Assembly (NCBI RefSeq): GCF_964355755.1
Contig: NC_092673.1
Coordinates: 21,645,001-21,705,000, forward strand
Origin: Antedon mediterranea
Taxonomy: Eukaryota; Echinodermata; Crinoidea; Comatulida; Antedonidae
Direction: 5' to 3'
Length of the DNA: 60,000 bases
Shown: positions 21,468 through 32,900 of the stretch, in pieces
How positions within the stretch are numbered: the stretch's first letter is position 1
How the letters are laid out: the number at the start of each line of letters is the position of its first letter
Notes under the pieces: model-generated
The model's input: the letters and a program-made list of their open reading frames with translations, nothing else
Told to the model about the DNA's origin: nothing
Databases searched by the model: none
Made by a program: the position numbers and the translations under genes

Positions 21468-21896
21468 AACTAACAATGGACTGGTCTGAGTATATGAAGT
21501 CAACAATGGACTACTCCGAGTATATGAAACTAACAATGGACTGGTCTGAATATATGAAGTCAACAATGGACTGGTCCAACTATATGAAACCAACAATGGA
21601 CTGGTCTGAATATATGATGTCAACAATGGACTAGTCTAAGTATATGAAGTAAAAAATGGACTGGTCTGAGTATATGAAACCAACAATGGACTGGTCTGAA
21701 TATATGAAGTCAACAATGGACTAGTCTAAGTATATGAAGTAAAAAATGGACTGGTCTGAGTATATGAAACCAACAATGGACTGGTCTGAGTATATGAAGT
21801 AAAAATGAACTGGTCTGAGTATATGAAACCAACAATGGACTGGTATAACTATATGAAGTCAACAATGGACTGGTCCAACTATATGAAGTCGACAAT
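21440..21896 (+). repeat. 30-bp minisatellite overlapping the ALMS1 stop codon
   Basis: About 15 copies of a 30-bp unit built on ACAATGGACTGGTCTGAGTA then TATGAAGTCA, with alternating GAAACCA/GAAGTCA half-types that give a 60-bp higher-order pattern. One alternate frame is open (MDWSxYMK per unit) and yields ORFs that are not in the ALMS1 frame. Confidence 0.9.
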
Positions 21897-22694
21897 TAGA
21901 TTAAAGTGTCTTTAGTTTCAAGGAAACTTTAGATAGTATGTTTTGCTATAAACTAGATTTAATAGTTTAAGAGTAATTATTGAATATTGGTAGCTGAACG
22001 AAAGTGTTGCCTGTTTATATGTATTTATGTATGGATTTAAGGGTGCTTTAAATGTATTGTATTATTGATCAATTGATTGATTAATTATGGTTGGTTAATT
22101 GATTGTTTATTATATGCATAAATTGTATTTAATACTGCTATGCATAATTTAAGCACTTTCTTTCAGACATTTTAAAGTGTTTAGTCTCTGCTGCATGGCC
22201 AAAGATGAAATCTTTTTCATAGAATGCGGTTCATTTTCTACTTAAACTATTTTGTTTCCAACTGTTTTTCAGTGTGTAATATATTACATAGATTCATAAA
22301 GAACATCACATTATTTTGACAGATTTTGTAAAATAAACTAAAAGAAATATTTGTATAATGTTTGTGCTCCACAATGTAACAGTATTTTAATTTTATTATT
22401 TCTATTTTTTCTCTTAACAGGGTCTTTTGTTGTTTTTTATTTGCCTTTATAATAAATAAATATGCTCGCCAGTTTAATAACAACCTATAGTTGTTACATT
22501 TAACTTAACGTAAGTCAATTATAATATATATTCAAATACAATATGGAAACAGATATAAGTAGAGAGTAAGTGGCTAATGTGCAGCAGTATATTATAATGT
22601 CATGACTACGTGTAACATTAACTTTTATTGTAGTTACAGGTATAAGGTATTGAAATTTGCATACAGGTGCTTGGATGTATTGAGCAAGCTATGC
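21897..22694. other. Probable ALMS1 3' untranslated / downstream region
   Basis: No exon was seen. AATAAA-type polyadenylation signals occur near 22333 and 22450. One of these may end the ALMS1 mRNA, but I cannot choose between them. Confidence 0.4.
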
Positions 22695-24280
22695 AAAGAT
22701 AATTTAGTGTTATCTGTACGAGGTGAACACACCCATTGGTATAAACCATGGAGGAGGTATAGAGACCATTTATAATATACACAATTAGTGTATCTGTACG
22801 AGGTGGTACATCAATACACCCATTTGGTATAAGTCATGGAGGTGGTATAGAGACCATTTATAATATCCACAATTAGTGTATCTGTACGAGGTGGTACATC
22901 AACACACCCATTTGGTATAAACCATGGAGGAGGTATAGAGACCATTTATAATATACACAATTAGTGTATCTGTACGAGGTGGTACATCAACACACCCATT
23001 TGGTATAAGTCATGGAGGTGGTATAGAGACCATTTATAATATCCACAATTAGTGTATCTGTACGAGGTGGTACATCAACACACCCATTTGGTATAAGTCA
23101 TGGAGGTGGTATAGAGACCATTTATAATATCCACAATTAGTGTATCTGTACGAGGTGGTACATCAACACACCCATTTGGTATAAGCCATGGAGGAGGTAT
23201 AGAGACCATTTATAATATACACAGTTAGTGTATCTGTACGAGGTGGTACATCAACACACCCATTTGGTATAAGTCATGGAGGTGGTATAGAGACCATTTA
23301 TAATATCCACAATTAGTGTATCTGTACGAGGTGGTACATCAACACACCCATTTGGTATAAGTCATAGAGGTGGTATAGAGACCATTTATAATATACACAA
23401 TTAGTGTATCTGTACGAGGTGGTACATCAACACACCCATTTGGTATAAGTCATGGAGGTGGTATAGAGACCATTTATAATATACACAATTAGTGTATCTG
23501 TACGAGGTGGTACATCAACACACCCATTTGGTATAAGTCATGGAGGTGGTATAGAGACCATTTATAATATACACAATTAGTGTATCTGTACGAGGTGGTA
23601 CATCAACACACCCATTTGGTATAAGTCATGAAGGTGGTATAGAGACCATTTATAATATACACAATTAGTGTATCTGTACGAGGTGGTACATCAACACACC
23701 CATTTGGTATAAGTCATGGAGGAGGTATAGAGACCATTTATAATATACACAATTAGTGTATCTGTACGAGGTGGTACATCAACACACCCATTTGGTATAA
23801 GTCATGGAGGTGGTATAGAGACCATTTATAATATCCACAATTAGTGTATCTGTACGAGGTGGTACATCAACACACCCATTTGGTATAAGTCATGGAGGTG
23901 GTATAGAGACCATTTATAATATACACAATTAGTGTATCTGTACGAGGTGGTACATCAACACACCCATTTGGTATAAGTCATGGAGGTGGTATAGAGACCA
24001 TTTATAATATACACAATTAGTGTATCTGTACGAGGTGGTACATCAACACACCCATTTGGTGTAAGTCATGGAGGTGGTATAGAGACCATTTATAATATAC
24101 ACAATTAGTGTATCTGTACGAGGTGGTACATCAACACACCCATTTGGTATAAGTCATGGAGGTGGTATAGAGACCATTTATAATATCCACAATTAGTGTA
24201 TCTGTACGAGGTGGTACATCAACACACCCATTTGGTATAAGTCATGGAGGTGGTATAGAGACCATTTATAATATACACCT
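22695..24280 (+). repeat. 88-bp tandem repeat array, about 18 copies
   Basis: The unit begins AATTAGTGTATCTGTACGAG and includes GGTGGTACATCAACACACCC, ATTTGGTATAAGTCATGGAG and GTGGTATAGAGACCATTTAT. The period is 88 bp (starts at 22783, 22871, 22959 and so on). Only the first copy is shorter and diverged. Later copies are nearly identical, differing at a few sites (AAGTCATGGAGGTGG vs AACCATGGAGGAGG, ATACAC vs ATCCAC). No coding frame persists across units. Confidence 0.95.
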
Positions 24281-24423
24281 TGGTACCAAATATAAAACAC
24301 CTTGGGACCACAAGGCAGCTAGTTGTTAACATACAGATTATTTTGAGATTATGTCTGTATAATATTAATAATATTATTGCCAAGTGTACAAGACTGTATT
24401 TAATGAGACAATGTTCTCTTTTT

Positions 24424-24542
24424 AAAGCTTGGTTCTCACTCGCGGACGCAAAACGCGAAGACCTACGCGCAACGCAGTTAATTTGACCAATCACAAGGGG
24501 GTGACGGATCATCCAAACTGTTGCTTGTGGGAACCAAACTTT
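24424..24542. mobile_element. MITE with AAAGCTTGGTT ends, copy 1
   Basis: The left end AAAGCTTGGTTCTCACT and right end GTGGGAACCAAACTTT are imperfect inverted repeats around a CG-rich core (CGCAAAACGCGAAGACCTAC). A second copy is at 24797-24944. Confidence 0.65.
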
Positions 24543-24796
24543 AGAAGTGTATATTTCGTGTCTAAATGGAGGAAATATTTATTTAGAAAGGGGTTCTAAT
24601 AATTGCAGGATGACTATGATTACTACTACTTATTTTGATTTATTTTAATCTTAATACTTTCAAATTATGACAATATTCGGTAGATAACAAATATTAAACA
24701 CTGGTATTAAGAAACTTTAATGCCAAATTATTTAAACAAATGGAAAAAAGAGAATCACAAAACACGACGCGATGGATTATTCGAACTTTCGCGTGT

Positions 24797-24944
24797 AAAG
24801 CTTGGTTAGCACTAGGACGTAAAGCTCTGTCTATACTATCAAACTTTATGTGACAACAAAATGTGATGTGCCCATATATGGTCAATTCACTTACGTTGCA
24901 TTTCATCCTTAATTGTGTTGCGTCTCTAGTGGGAATCAAGCATT
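24797..24944. mobile_element. MITE with AAAGCTTGGTT ends, copy 2, carrying a family A fragment
   Basis: The left end AAAGCTTGGTTAGCACTAG and right end CTAGTGGGAATCAAGC flank a fragment of family A (AAGCTCTGTCTATACTATCA to CCATATATGG). This is another nested insertion. Confidence 0.6.
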
Positions 24945-24985
24945 ATTAGTTGTCGTTTTATATTCCGTCATGTTTTTCTCCGTAG

Positions 24986-25039
24986 GGTCTCTACCCAGAA
25001 TCACATGGAATTATTGGAAACAACATGTACGATCCTGAA
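24986..25039 (+). pseudogene. Orphan ENPP-like exon (18 codons)
   Basis: After a TTTTTCTCCGTAG acceptor, an 18-codon frame reads GLYPESHGIIGNNMYDPE and ends at a GTAAAA donor. GLYPESHGI..N.MYDP is the signature near the active site of nucleotide pyrophosphatase/phosphodiesterases (ENPP, alkaline phosphatase superfamily). No other ENPP exon was found nearby, so this looks like an isolated exon from a duplicated or decayed gene. It could also belong to an ENPP gene whose other exons I missed. Confidence 0.6.
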
Positions 25040-26700
25040 GTAAAACATAGATGTAAAACGACCTGCAACATGGCTTACGTTTTGCATCAAATAGTTTTGT
25101 GTAATCCTAATAGTTCCTTTTTTTTTAATAGAAAACTATTAATTATTTCTATTATGAAAATTATCAAATATTTAATATCATTTAAGTTACTGGTGATATG
25201 AATAATTTTACATATCTGTATAATATTATAAATATACTATTTTTAAATTAATAATTATTTACCTTTTTGTTTCCTTCAATAAACACCAGTACTAATTTAA
25301 TTCAATGTTCAATGTTATTTTTTAAAAACTAATTCAATTAATTTTCATTTCTTTTCAAAAGGTCGTAAAAACAAATTTCAATTATTTTAATTGTGATGTT
25401 TGTTTTTAATAATCTGGTCTATATAACTTGTAAATATCTCATATGTATATATTAGATTTATTCATATCCTCATTCATTTTGCCTTGTTTGTATATAAATT
25501 GTTGACATTTTACTGTTTTTTTTCTTTAAACAGATAATGTGATACGGTGAATGAAATAATAAATTAAATGACGGCCTACATGATACATGCCTCGTTTTAT
25601 TTACTATAGTCTACATAGAACTAATATATTCCGCAAAAAAACGCCCGTGCGTATATACATGGCATTTTTCTTGTTGATAGATTGATTGATTTTTATCTGT
25701 GCACATTTTGTTTAAACTGCAATGGTACGCCACTAAACTTTACGACGGTTTCTGAAATAATGGAACACCTCCTTGGGGACTCAACCATTCAGGACACCTA
25801 TTCAATAAATGATGAATAAGTTCAGTGTGTTACACAACATTCAGGGGACACCCACCATGACTAGTATCGACAACAACTAGTATCGTTCTCGTTGCCAACC
25901 GTAAAATGTAAAGATGTATTTCCCCTAAAAATATGAAAAATAAAGATTAATAAAATCAGACTTTGAATATATTGTTTTGAATTTTTAATAAAGTTAATCA
26001 CTTTCGTAGAAAAAAACGGACAACAGTTAATGTTTGTACGCTTGCAGTCAATTTGACTTTTTTTTTGCTTTAATTTCAGTTTTTAGGTAAATATATTTTT
26101 GTTCTCGATCTTTGGTCTAAGTGGATAACTATTAGGTGACTAAAATCTAATAATTATTTAAAGTTGATTTGTTTTTGTAATACAATTTTACATACATTAC
26201 ATTAATTTGTTGATAAAATTTGTAGGGTGAAACCGATAAAAATACATTTATTACAAACAAAATAAATTTTACCAACTTCAAAGATGAACAAAGTTATGAT
26301 AACTTTAAAAATAACTAAACGACTTCTATGATCATTAAGCCTATTCTCTATTGGACTATATTTTTATTTGTATATTAATTACAATAAATGACAAAAATAA
26401 TTATCAAATGTTTTGTAATTGATTACACACGGAAAAAAACTGTCAGTCAGCAGCCAGAGCCATATTATTTTATCTGCCAGCAGCTAATCAAGCCTGCCCT
26501 CAACTTTAAGCAGGTGTTTGACAGATGTTGTGGCAGATATGAATTGTCACTTTTGGCATACGTACTCTGTGAAACGAAAGAACGCTGTTTAACGTTAATG
26601 TTTGTAGTCTCAAATAACCTATTATTCTTGCTGTTTACATTGAAGAACCTTTGTTATTTTGCTTACATTTTAATATCACCGGTAGTCCATTGGTTGTGTA
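25040..26700. other. Intergenic region between ALMS1 and abLIM
   Basis: AT-rich, with one family B MITE (25911-26140). A tract TTTTTTTTCTTTAAACAG ends near 25532 before AT-rich sequence containing AATAAATT, and could be an acceptor of a non-coding 3' exon. The open frame at 26388-26717 has no recognisable domain and probably covers the abLIM promoter or 5' UTR. Confidence 0.4.
25911..26140 (-). mobile_element. MITE family B, degraded inverted copy
   Basis: AAGATGTATTTCCCC, AAAATATGAAAAATAAAGAT and TTTAATAAAGTTAATCACTT match the right half of family B read inversely. The far end (GGATAACTATTAGGTGAC) is the family's CACATAATAGTTATCC segment inverted. Confidence 0.65.
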
Positions 26701-26939
26701 TTGCGCGGGTACGTTGACAGCACACCTGGCAAAAGTTGTACACACAGCAGCAATTCAGCCGGAGTGAGACAGACTGATTTTTTTTGGAGGGACAGTCAGT
26801 CAGAGACTCATCAACTAGTACAGTAGGGAGGTATTCAGTCGGAATTATAGGCCTATACCTGGAAAAATTACTGCAGTGAATGACTGCTGTTTGGTATCAG
26901 AAATATTGTACAACTGTTCACTAAAACATTTGTATCAAG

Positions 26940-26943
26940 ATGA
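26940..26943 (+). CDS. ABLIM: abLIM exon 1: start codon plus one base
   Basis: ATG followed by A and a near-perfect donor GTAAGT. The single carried base joins AA of the next exon to give MKNVKC, placing the first LIM cysteine at residue 6. The 5' UTR would lie upstream, roughly 26700-26939. Other abLIM isoforms often have longer N-termini, so other first exons may exist. Confidence 0.6.
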
Positions 26944-29900
26944 GTAAGTAAACCTGATAGTTAAATGTAAATAAGACTTGAACCTTGAACTAACTAATGA
27001 TAAGCAAGTCACAAATATTTTAGGACTTTAAATACAAGTACCCTTGTTTTTGTAGTTACTTTTAGAAAAAAAAAAATTGATTTAACGTTCAAGTACATGT
27101 TCAACCTTAAACTGATATAAAAGGATTACACATTAATCCATATGCCCACCAGGAACTTATTGTAAAGATTCTTTTTATTTAACTGGCGCAGGATGAGAAT
27201 TCTGTTTATTATTATAAATACATTTATTATAAAAATGATATATTGCCCCCCCCCCCTCCTAAATGTTTTGTTTTGTTTTGAATATGCCATTATAATGTCA
27301 CATAATAGCTATTCACGTTGACCAAAAACTGGATCTAAAAAAAAATAAAAAATTCCTGAAAAAATGTAATTTAAACCAATATACGTAAATTGTCTGTCGG
27401 ATAATGGTTTTTGGTTAAAATTAACCGTTTCATTTGTCTTTTATAAGTGATTTATAATTATTTTTTTTTGTTTTTTTTTCTACGGAAGTGAATAACTTGA
27501 TTAAAACTGCAAAATGGCCTATTCAAAATCCGATTGTTTTAATCTTAATTTGTCATGTTTTTGGGGGCAATACAATTATGTATAAACAATTTTGTTGTCA
27601 TATTGAAAAAATAATATTCTTGTGTTGCAATGGGACAATGGATTGATGAATTTAAATTTGAATCACTTTAAAATAATGAATAAATGAAGTAGAATTTTAT
27701 TATAGGGATTTGTAGCTAAGAGGGTTTAAAAAGCATGAATGGGACAGGTCCAACAAGGCCGTAGCAAGAGATTAAAAACAGACGAGGCAAAGATGCTTAA
27801 ATATATTATTAATGTAAAATATATGAAAATCTGTGCTGGGGAAATGGTGGGTGGGTGGTGGAAATTGAAAATTTCAGACGAGGCGAGTACCTCATGTGCC
27901 TCATTCTGGCTACGGCCCTGTCCAAGGTTATATCTCTTGCTGTATGAAATTACATGAAAGATAAGCTGATGGAACTCAAGAAGAGATACTTTAATTACAT
28001 ACAAAGTCTACTACCCAATTTCTAAAGATAGAAGAAGATGTCAAGGCCATCTATAAAAATAAAAATTGAAGTTTAAATTTTGAATAAATTATTTATTTTA
28101 AGATTCAGGTTTTTTTTTTATCATCTTGAAGTTTTAATATCTGTACTACAGCTATATTAGATTGCTTTAAATGTAATTATTGATATAAGATATGATGTGT
28201 GATTGGTTGGTGGTGAAAAATTAAAATTCCGGAGTTATTATTTTATTTATTTTAAGATTCAGTTTTATTCAATTTAAATATTAAAAAGTTTTAATATCTG
28301 TACAGCTATATAAGATTGCAGATTGTTATCAATAAAATCAGGGCAGATTTATAGATGTTAGGTTTGTTTAGACACAGATTCCTATTTCCAAGAACTAGCT
28401 TATTGAATTAGATTTTACCATGATGTTACAATTAATCTGTGTCATCGACCGCCGATGAAACAACAAATTATACAACAAATTATTTATGTTACATGTTAAT
28501 TTAAGAAGGTATAGTGCAGGCTTAGCAGATTGTATATGCAGTATGTACAGGGGTAACGGTGTTAACATGGATGACTGGCGGAGCATTGACAACAGAGATA
28601 AAGTAGTCGCAGCAAACAGGTGTTCACAGAATGAATGTATTCGGCTGGGCTGAGCAGATAATCAGCAGATCTAGCTTCACAAACTCCTTGCTGTTTATGC
28701 GAGCAGTGGGAGTAGATCACTGCAAGGTGTTTGACCAGTTGAATACTGTACGTCCAGTGGCGGATCCTAGATTTTGAAATAGAGGGGTCCATAGTCTAAA
28801 AGTAGTGAACGGAAGTGCTGAACTTAATTTGATCTTTAGCATTAGCTCTATATTTATAAATAAATTTAGAGGGCGGTCAGTCAGTAAGAATCTTGCATTA
28901 AGAAGAAGCGGTAATGCAAGACCCTTGTAGGCCTACATTGACAAACACAATCAATAAAAATCTGAGCCGCCTTCTACAGTTATTGTAGATAAATTCAATC
29001 AGTGGTGGATCCAAGATTTTGAAGTAGAGGAAGCCGGAGCAGGGCCTAAAAGTAGTGAAAATGAAGTGCTGAACTTAATTTGATGTCCCTATCTTTTACA
29101 TTACAATTTGCAAAATTTAGAGGGAGATCGGGCCGGATGCCCCCCCCCCCCCCCACCCTTGAATCCGCCCCTGACAATGGTTGAGCTAACTGTGTTACTG
29201 AATTTCTTTTTGACATCATTTTTATCACAGTTTATTTGCTTTGACGTGTTCTATAATGTTACCAGTTGCTGTTAATTTTATCCTTGATAAACAGCTTGCA
29301 TTAATGTTTTCTATTGATTTTATCCACATCTTTTGTGTGTAACTCTCTTCTCTTCTAAATACTTTATAATGACCTCTCATAATGTCAATGGCTTTAAAAC
29401 ATCAAAATGTGGTAATATGAGCTTGAAATGAAAACTTTTGAATATTAGAAAGTTATTAAAAGTACAAACATGAAACAGGATACAGTATGATAATGTATTG
29501 TTTACGCTTAAAAAGAGTCATAATATAGTACATTATGAATATTTACCTGAAAGAATAACTGTAAAATAACTGGTGAATCTCATAGGAACTGACGTACATC
29601 TGTCAAATCGGTTTATTCACCTCTAAAGATCTTTATTAATATACTTATCATGTGTCGTAATTATAAGTGTCATGCCTAAAATCATTATAATATTATAATA
29701 ATTTCAATCTGTTTTAATCATTTTGATAATTATTAGTTTTCATAATCATGATAATCAAGATCTACAACTTAGTCGCTGAAACAGACAAACACAAAACGTA
29801 CAACTTAGTCGCGAAAATGAATGCGCAGAAAATAACCATGTAATTGTATTTTTGGCGGTGATTGCCTTTCATATGAATTGTCATCAGTCACGCTAACTAT

Positions 29901-32900
29901 ACATTAAAAAAACATCGCCTAAATAATATATCTCTCTGAAATGAAAACATCCCATAATGACATTCTTTAATGTACTCAACAGAAACTACTAATTTTAATC
30001 AAATCTGGAAGCAACTAATAATAAAAAAATTAAATTTTTATTGTTTTTGTCATTTTTATTTCTCAAAAACAAATTTATGATAGATGAGTTAAACATCCTT
30101 ATAAATAATACAACATCCTTTGACGCAATTATTATAACAGAATTGTTGTAAAGATTTTCTTATGTGAATAAACGGTAAAATTGTTTAAAGGATATGGAAG
30201 TTGTCAAGGTTACTTAGTTAGTGTAATATATAATTCGTTGACATTAAGTAATAATAATAGCTTGTACATTATGCTAATACCTCAATGCACTTAATAAAAT
30301 GACAGAAACATTTAAAGAAAAGTTTATAAAAAAATGTGCGAATCTGTTAAATATTACTTACCACTGAAGTTACCATTTATAATGGATTCTACCATATTGT
30401 ATAAGAGTTCGCAAACAAATTTAAAAAAAAATGAATTTAATTGTAAAAGTTAAATTTCTGAATTCAACTTATACTGACTTTGTAAATTCATAGTTGGTCA
30501 ACAGCAGACCAATCAAGTTATTGATAAATTGATCGATCAGCTGATTAATATATTATTGGTTAGTGATTGATCAAAACTAATACAACTTGTCTAGCCTTGT
30601 CTATACTATCAAACTTTATGTGAAAAAAATGTGCCCATATAAAGACATGATGATGTCGTATCACTACTATATTTGCACATATCATTACCATATTTGGACA
30701 CATCACACTTTTTTGTCAAACTAGTTTAATAGTGTAGACAGAGCTTTTATACAACCTGTTCTTTACAGATGATTTCTCTGTATGTCATAATGTTCTCTCT
30801 ACTAAGATTTGTACAGATTTATTGATACCCCTTACAATGTCATGCCTCATTGCATCATGAAACAGAAGCTAATATTAAGAAAGCGTTGGAAATATCAAAT
30901 GGACATATGTGATTATTATAGCAACAAGACACTAGTCTTGTCTTACAGCTGTTCTTATGTCATTAACAGAGCATAGATCCATCTGTACATGTAACCATAC
31001 CTTTAAATGATTTATGTTCTTAACTTATTTTAAAAATGTAAGTTTAAACTTGGTAAAATCGATTTCAGAAGGAACTTCTTTCTATATGAGAACAGTCTTG
31101 GGCTCTGCTTATTTTAGTGTTTATATAAAATTCAATTGAAAACTCATGGTTAGTCTATTTCATGGCTGACTTACATGGATAAACCAACAATAGCCTATTC
31201 TTCTCAAAGAGCAAGAACCCAAGAAGTAGAATATTCACTCAACACCCACAAATGGTATAGTTCACAAACTACTGTAAACACTACCTTTCGTCAGGCCCTT
31301 ATGAGAACTAACATCACAATTGAACCTCAAAATATTAATAAATATTTTTTTTGTTTTATTTTCAGAAAACGTAAAATGCCACTCATGTCAAAATCCCTGC
31401 GTTGGTGAAGCTTTGAGACACGAGAACCATTTTTTCCATCCAAAGTGTTTCAAATGTGAAGGTTGGTTTTTAATTTATTGATTAATATGTGTTAAAGACC
31501 CCTTCCCTGCAATTTTGGACGTTTTTTGGAAAATAATACATATATATCACTTTAAAAACATTAAACCATGTCATTCCTTGTCTTAAATGTACGTTTTATG
31601 GTAAATTATGATAAAAAGTGAGAAACAATGCACTACCTAAGTAGCTCGCGGCGATTGACCTCTCGTGGACGTCTTAGGCCTAGCTTAGCTAGGCTTAGTT
31701 TTGTAGGCCTAGCTGGTAAACATCGGTAACGTACGAACATCGTACGCTAGCTATACCTAGCCTGACGTTGTATAGTTGCTGCATTAATTGTCTTTCTATT
31801 TTTGCCAGACTCCGTTGATACAAATTGGGGAAATCCCGGTATTTTTGCTGAAAAGTTAGGAGTCTTCCATTTGTTTTGGCCTCACGATCGATCGAAAAGT
31901 GGGCGAATTACAGGTGAAAAACATTAATATCAATCCGCGCGCAATGCATTTTGGGATTTATAGCGGGCCGCTATAATTATTAGAATCGACTTATTTTTCA
32001 CATTTTTAACCGTTTAAAGACGAAAAAAGTTATCGCAATAGGACCATAAAGTATTATTTTTACATTAAATATAGTTTGTGATCTTAAATTAGATCTAAAA
32101 AACGTAGGGAAGGGGGCTTTAAGCAAATGCTGGTAAAATGTTATAGGAAATAATACTTGAATGAATGTCATTTTACATATTATCTTCTAACTAGGGTATT
32201 TGGTCCCAATCCTACAATTATTCTTTGATAATGGTACCTTTGAGACTATAAAACGTACAATTAAGCATAAAATGAGGGCAACTCGACAGGTACCTGGCTC
32301 TAATTTGTTAAGCTAGATAAATGAAGCGTATCGGCTATGTTAGCAATTAAAATGTATCAATGTACACCTGCATATCATTATTTATTGATTTCTGAAAACG
32401 TGTATATGCTTTTTAAGTTGATTATGATTGATTTTGAGTTTTTAAAGTCTACATTTCTGAATTAGTTTTAACAACTACAAATATCATTTAGACAACATTT
32501 TCACAACAATTACATTCAATTTTAGTCTATTAGAATATTAAGTAATTGTAGTACTGTACACAATATTGTACATTTTTTTTAATGGCGGAACTGTAAAAAA
32601 TAGACATCAAAAAGTAGTTCATAATTTCATTTTAGCCGTAAAAAGGCGAAGCACGCACGATAGTGCTACGTCCTTGATCAGACTGTGATTTCCTACATTT
32701 TACGATCAGCTATTTTCATTAAAGATGTAGGATCCCCCAAAAACATGAAAAATGAAGATTAAAAGAAATCCTTTAAATAAGTCATTTTGCAGTTTTAAAG
32801 AGTTATTCCGTTCTTTAAGGAACAAAAAAATTCAAAAATAAAAAGACAAAAGAAACAGTGAATTTTCACCAAAACCATTGAAGTATTTTTTGCTTTAAAT

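Noticed and set aside
21398-21634. Open frame of repeated MDWSxYMK units as a repetitive protein
   Set aside because: The ALMS1 frame fixed by exon 10 reads the same DNA in another frame and stops after the first unit. The open frame comes from the 30-bp period.
22695-24280. CRISPR-like array
   Set aside because: Units are contiguous with no unique spacers, and the context is a eukaryotic genome. It is a tandem satellite.
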